Assembly (NCBI GenBank): GCA_902621165.1
Contig: CACNKX010000009.1
Coordinates: 1-36,685, forward strand
Source of the DNA: an uncultured Alphaproteobacteria bacterium
GTDB taxonomy: Bacteria > Pseudomonadota > Alphaproteobacteria > HIMB59 > GCA-002718135
Length of the DNA stretch: 36,685 bases
Direction of reading: 5' to 3'
Shown: piece by piece, positions 34,123-36,685 of the stretch
How positions within the stretch are numbered: position 1 is the stretch's first letter
How the letters are laid out: each line of letters opens with the position of its first letter
Made by a program: the position numbers and the translations under genes
The notes under the pieces: generated by a model
What the model was told of the DNA's origin: nothing
What the model saw: only the letters and a program-made list of their open reading frames with translations
Databases searched by the model: none

Positions 34123-35403
34123 TTAAAAATAAGTTAATATTCCATCAAGAACATTATAGTCATCATCAACAACTGGAATAAACTTCCATTTATCAAATGC
34201 TGTGCATGGATGTGAAATACCAGAACAAATCATATCCCCTACCTGCCATTGATGATTATCAGCAAGTTTAACAAAGGCATGCTGATCATTTGTGCTAAAT
34301 ATTTCTGCTTGACCAATATCTAAGAAACCTACACCAGGTCTAAATCTTTTTATTGGTTTTGGTAAACCTGAATCATATGGAGCATCTCGTTTTCCCATAG
34401 TTAGAAAAGCAAGATTATTTTCAGGAATGGATTGCACATAGGACCAAATTTCAAGAGCTGGTTGCAGGGATTTATCCCATTGTCTATTGGAATCACTTTT
34501 AGCTGTCTCAAGTGCATCCAAATAAGGTCCATGATCATGTGTAATATAACATCCGCTTCGTAATAGTACTTTAATAGGAACACTGAGTTTAATTTTTGAA
34601 AATCTTTCCCCTACAATATCAAAATGAGTTGATCCACCAGCAGTAATTAATAATTCATTGAGATGAGAGTAATAATTTGAAGGAATATCATTAATAATAT
34701 CTTCAATCTTTGAACAAAAATCATGCACAGCATCTGATCCTTTCATTGCTACAGCTGCTATACCCTCGTATGAAGAAATACCTGCGAAAGTAAAATTCTT
34801 TGATGAATCCTCTCCAATTATATTAACAAGTTTTAAAAAATCTTCTTTTTTACGTATACCGGTCCGTCCATTTTCCGCACCTACTTCGGGCAATAAGTTT
34901 ATTGGGTTGGTTAAATTTTGATCACCAAGATTTTTTTTTATATTTAAAAACTGTTCAATGGAATCAACAAAACAATAAAAAGAAAAATTTTTATTTTGAT
35001 TAATATATGATGCTATTGTTTCTAAATGTGATTTACCTAATAGTTGATTAGCAAGTAAAACATTTTTGATACCAAAATCAAACATAACTTGAATTTGATT
35101 AATGGCACCAGCTGTAATGCCCCATGCACCATGTTTTATCTGCTCAGAAAAAATCTGAGGGGCCATGGTAGTTTTACCATGAGGAGCAATATCTAGATTA
35201 TGTTTTTCTAAATAATTAGAAAAAGTTTTCAAGTTATGAAGATAATTTTTTTGCTTTAATACCATTAATGGCATAGGCATATCTTCCTTCAAAATATTCC
35301 ATTTTTTATTTTTTAATTCTTTTAGTGGAAACGGTTCACTTGAACCTGGAATACCTTTGGTTCGCCTATCTAAAATAGTATTTTGAATTTCACTTAAATC
35401 CAT
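34123..35403 (-). CDS. PLP-dependent D-amino acid deaminase / D-threonine aldolase-like (DSD1-type) protein
   Basis: A 426-residue fold-type III PLP enzyme. The alanine-racemase-like barrel carries the PLP lysine in APHGKTTM (K77). The C-terminal D-serine-dehydratase-like domain shows RSGCYITHDHGPY and the metal-binding HPC (H398, C400) near the end. Relatives are D-serine dehydratases, D-threonine aldolases and amino acid deaminases that yield a keto acid and ammonia. The RidA opposite it and the aldolase upstream fit a deaminate-then-cleave route. Its ATG overlaps the upstream aldolase stop by one base. Confidence 0.85.
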   Translation of the reverse strand: MDLSEIQNTILDRRTKGIPGSSEPFPLKELKNKKWNILKEDMPMPLMVLKQKNYLHNLKTFSNYLEKHNLDIAPHGKTTMAPQIFSEQIKHGAWGITAGAINQIQVMFDFGIKNVLLANQLLGKSHLETIASYINQNKNFSFYCFVDSIEQFLNIKKNLGDQNLTNPINLLPEVGAENGRTGIRKKEDFLKLVNIIGEDSSKNFTFAGISSYEGIAAVAMKGSDAVHDFCSKIEDIINDIPSNYYSHLNELLITAGGSTHFDIVGERFSKIKLSVPIKVLLRSGCYITHDHGPYLDALETAKSDSNRQWDKSLQPALEIWSYVQSIPENNLAFLTMGKRDAPYDSGLPKPIKRFRPGVGFLDIGQAEIFSTNDQHAFVKLADNHQWQVGDMICSGISHPCTAFDKWKFIPVVDDDYNVLDGILTYF

Positions 35404-36227
35404 TAAGAATTAATTTCTTCAAACTGACTAACTAAATTCTCTGCATAATCAGATAATGCAATTACATCAGCACCAATATTTAGAAGATTGTATCCCATAT
35501 CAATATAATTTTTTGCGACTCCAGGTCCACCTGGAGTAGCTGCAATTTTATTATTTTTTCTTGCTACTTCTGCAACTTTTTTTCTTGCACTTTCAACATC
35601 AGGATGATCCATTTGACCTGGAACACCTAGTGTTAGAGAATAATCTCCAGGCCCAAAAAATAGTGCATCTACACCTTCCATTTCAGCAATAGCTTCAACA
35701 TCATTGATTACTTCAGGTGTTTCAATCTGATAGATTACTAATCTTTCTTGATTAGCTTGTTTGATATACTCTGCCATATCAAGCTTCGTGTATTTTCCAT
35801 CATTGTTACCACCATCAACTCCTCTTTTGCCTATAGGAGGAAATTTTGTAAACTCCTCAATCTCTTTCGCATCTGCTAAACTTTTTATTTGAGGTATAAT
35901 TAATCCCGTGCAATCAACTTCTAAACCTCTAATATAATTACTGTAGCTACCTCTATTAACACGAAGAAGAGAGTCAACATCATATATCTTAGCAGCATTA
36001 CTCTGATTTTCAGCCTGATTGTAATCGAGAGATCCATGTTCCATACAAAGCCAGATGGCATCTGGTTGTGCTAAGGCAAAAATTTCTGCTACTTTAATAT
36101 CAACTGTGTTGCATTTTAATATTGTTGCAACTTTCCCTGCACTAGTCGTTCTTTTTACTCTGCTCTTTCGAAAAGTGTTGAATGGTTTTGTTCCATTATT
36201 TGTTGTTATTTCATCATATTTAGTCAT
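35403..36227 (-). CDS. HpcH/HpaI-family aldolase
   Basis: A 274-residue class II pyruvate aldolase. The conserved MEHGSLDY, LLRVNRG, PQIKSLADAKE, QIETPEVI (metal Glu) and FFGPGDYSLTLG (metal Asp) motifs are visible. Such enzymes cleave 4-hydroxy-2-keto acids to pyruvate or an analogue and an aldehyde. Its operon with an SDR upstream and the PLP deaminase downstream suggests breakdown of a hydroxy amino acid or sugar acid. The exact substrate is unknown. Confidence 0.9.
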   Translation of the reverse strand: MTKYDEITTNNGTKPFNTFRKSRVKRTTSAGKVATILKCNTVDIKVAEIFALAQPDAIWLCMEHGSLDYNQAENQSNAAKIYDVDSLLRVNRGSYSNYIRGLEVDCTGLIIPQIKSLADAKEIEEFTKFPPIGKRGVDGGNNDGKYTKLDMAEYIKQANQERLVIYQIETPEVINDVEAIAEMEGVDALFFGPGDYSLTLGVPGQMDHPDVESARKKVAEVARKNNKIAATPGGPGVAKNYIDMGYNLLNIGADVIALSDYAENLVSQFEEINS

Positions 36228-36242
36228 ATTCTTTATCCTTTG

Positions 36243-36685
36243 TTATTTTGCAGTATATCCACCATCAACAGCAATAATTGTTCCAGTCAAATAAGCTGAT
36301 GAGTCTGATGCTAAAAAAATTATTGGGCCTTTTAAATCGGTACTATTAGCCATTCGTCCTAGTTGGGTTCTTTTACTATAATTTTCAACAAATCTGTCTG
36401 GATGAGAAGGAACTTTAAATCCTCCTGGAGCTAAACAATTTACTCGAATATTAAAAGGACCTAACATACTTGCTGCCCATCTTGTAAAATTGTGCATGCC
36501 TCCCTTTTCATAAAAATATAATGGAGAAGTAGCAGGTGTGAAGTCTGTACCTTCATAATTGCCATTTTCTACACCAACAGTACCCATCATTGATCCAATA
36601 TTTATAATAGATCCAGATTTATTTTTTTTCATTCCTTCAGCAAACATATTTGTAATTTTAAATAATGCTGATGCATTTATTCTTA
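36243..36685 (-). CDS. SDR-family oxidoreductase, 5' part beyond the window
   Basis: The C-terminal part of a short-chain dehydrogenase. An internal ATG occurs at 36647, but the frame stays open to the window edge and reads RINASALFKITN, as expected before an SDR catalytic core, so the gene continues outside. SIINIGSMMG supplies the serine strand, YFYEKGG the catalytic Y-x-x-x-K, and LTGTIIAVDGGY the C-terminus. The nucleotide-binding motif is off the window. It heads the aldolase/deaminase operon, 15 bases upstream of the aldolase gene. Confidence 0.88.
   Translation of the reverse strand, partial: RINASALFKITNMFAEGMKKNKSGSIINIGSMMGTVGVENGNYEGTDFTPATSPLYFYEKGGMHNFTRWAASMLGPFNIRVNCLAPGGFKVPSHPDRFVENYSKRTQLGRMANSTDLKGPIIFLASDSSAYLTGTIIAVDGGYTAK

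Overview
The window is 36.7 kb of very AT-rich, densely packed bacterial DNA. It has two tRNA genes, no rRNA, no mobile element and no CRISPR array. Gene content points to a low-GC alphaproteobacterium, most likely a free-living marine lineage of the SAR11/HIMB59/AEGEAN-169 kind. The reasons are an alphaproteobacterial-type SH3 periplasmic protein, the four-gene ligase-associated DNA repair module, short intergenic gaps, many 1-8 nt gene overlaps and few strong Shine-Dalgarno sites. The lineage is inferred from style and families, not from a marker gene.

Positions 1-4640 hold tRNA-Arg(ACG), a secreted SH3 protein, tRNA-Gln(TTG), a secreted Cys-rich protein overlapping an FG-GAP/ASPIC protein, a DUF4396-like membrane protein, a periplasmic TPR protein and a DUF4149-like membrane protein. 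Positions 4628-10249 are the complete repair module: pdeM and a DEXH helicase on the minus strand, diverging from a metallo-beta-lactamase-fold exonuclease and an ATP-dependent DNA ligase on the plus strand. A membrane fatty-acid-hydroxylase/sterol-desaturase family protein follows.

Positions 11426-20849 look like a sialic acid (nonulosonic acid) uptake and breakdown operon. It encodes a family-5 substrate-binding protein, two permeases and two ATPases of the Dpp/Opp type, then NanA, NanE and a NanK-like ROK kinase, and finally a class III aminotransferase. The binding protein is the most striking object here. Its two halves are in the reverse of the family order, so it reads as a natural circular permutant with its ends near the inter-lobe hinge.

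Positions 20846-36685 are a catabolic island of alternating operons. The minus operon 20846-25707 carries an M81 metallopeptidase, a second DHDPS-family lyase, a class IV aminotransferase and two tandem PhyH dioxygenases. The plus operon 25804-30751 carries two tandem PanB-like proteins without the usual metal ligands, a third PhyH protein, a BNR/Asp-box sialidase-like protein and an MFS transporter. The minus operon 30761-32875 has a NagA deacetylase and two small homologous Cys proteins. The remainder has an SDR and a RidA on the plus strand, and a D-amino acid deaminase-like PLP enzyme, an HpcH/HpaI aldolase and a truncated SDR on the minus strand.

Read together, imported sialic acid would be split by NanA, phosphorylated by NanK, epimerised by NanE and deacetylated by NagA. 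The sialidase-like protein and MFS carrier suggest that bound or modified forms may also be handled in the cytoplasm. NagB is not in the window. The dioxygenase, PanB-like and aminotransferase operons have no assigned substrate.
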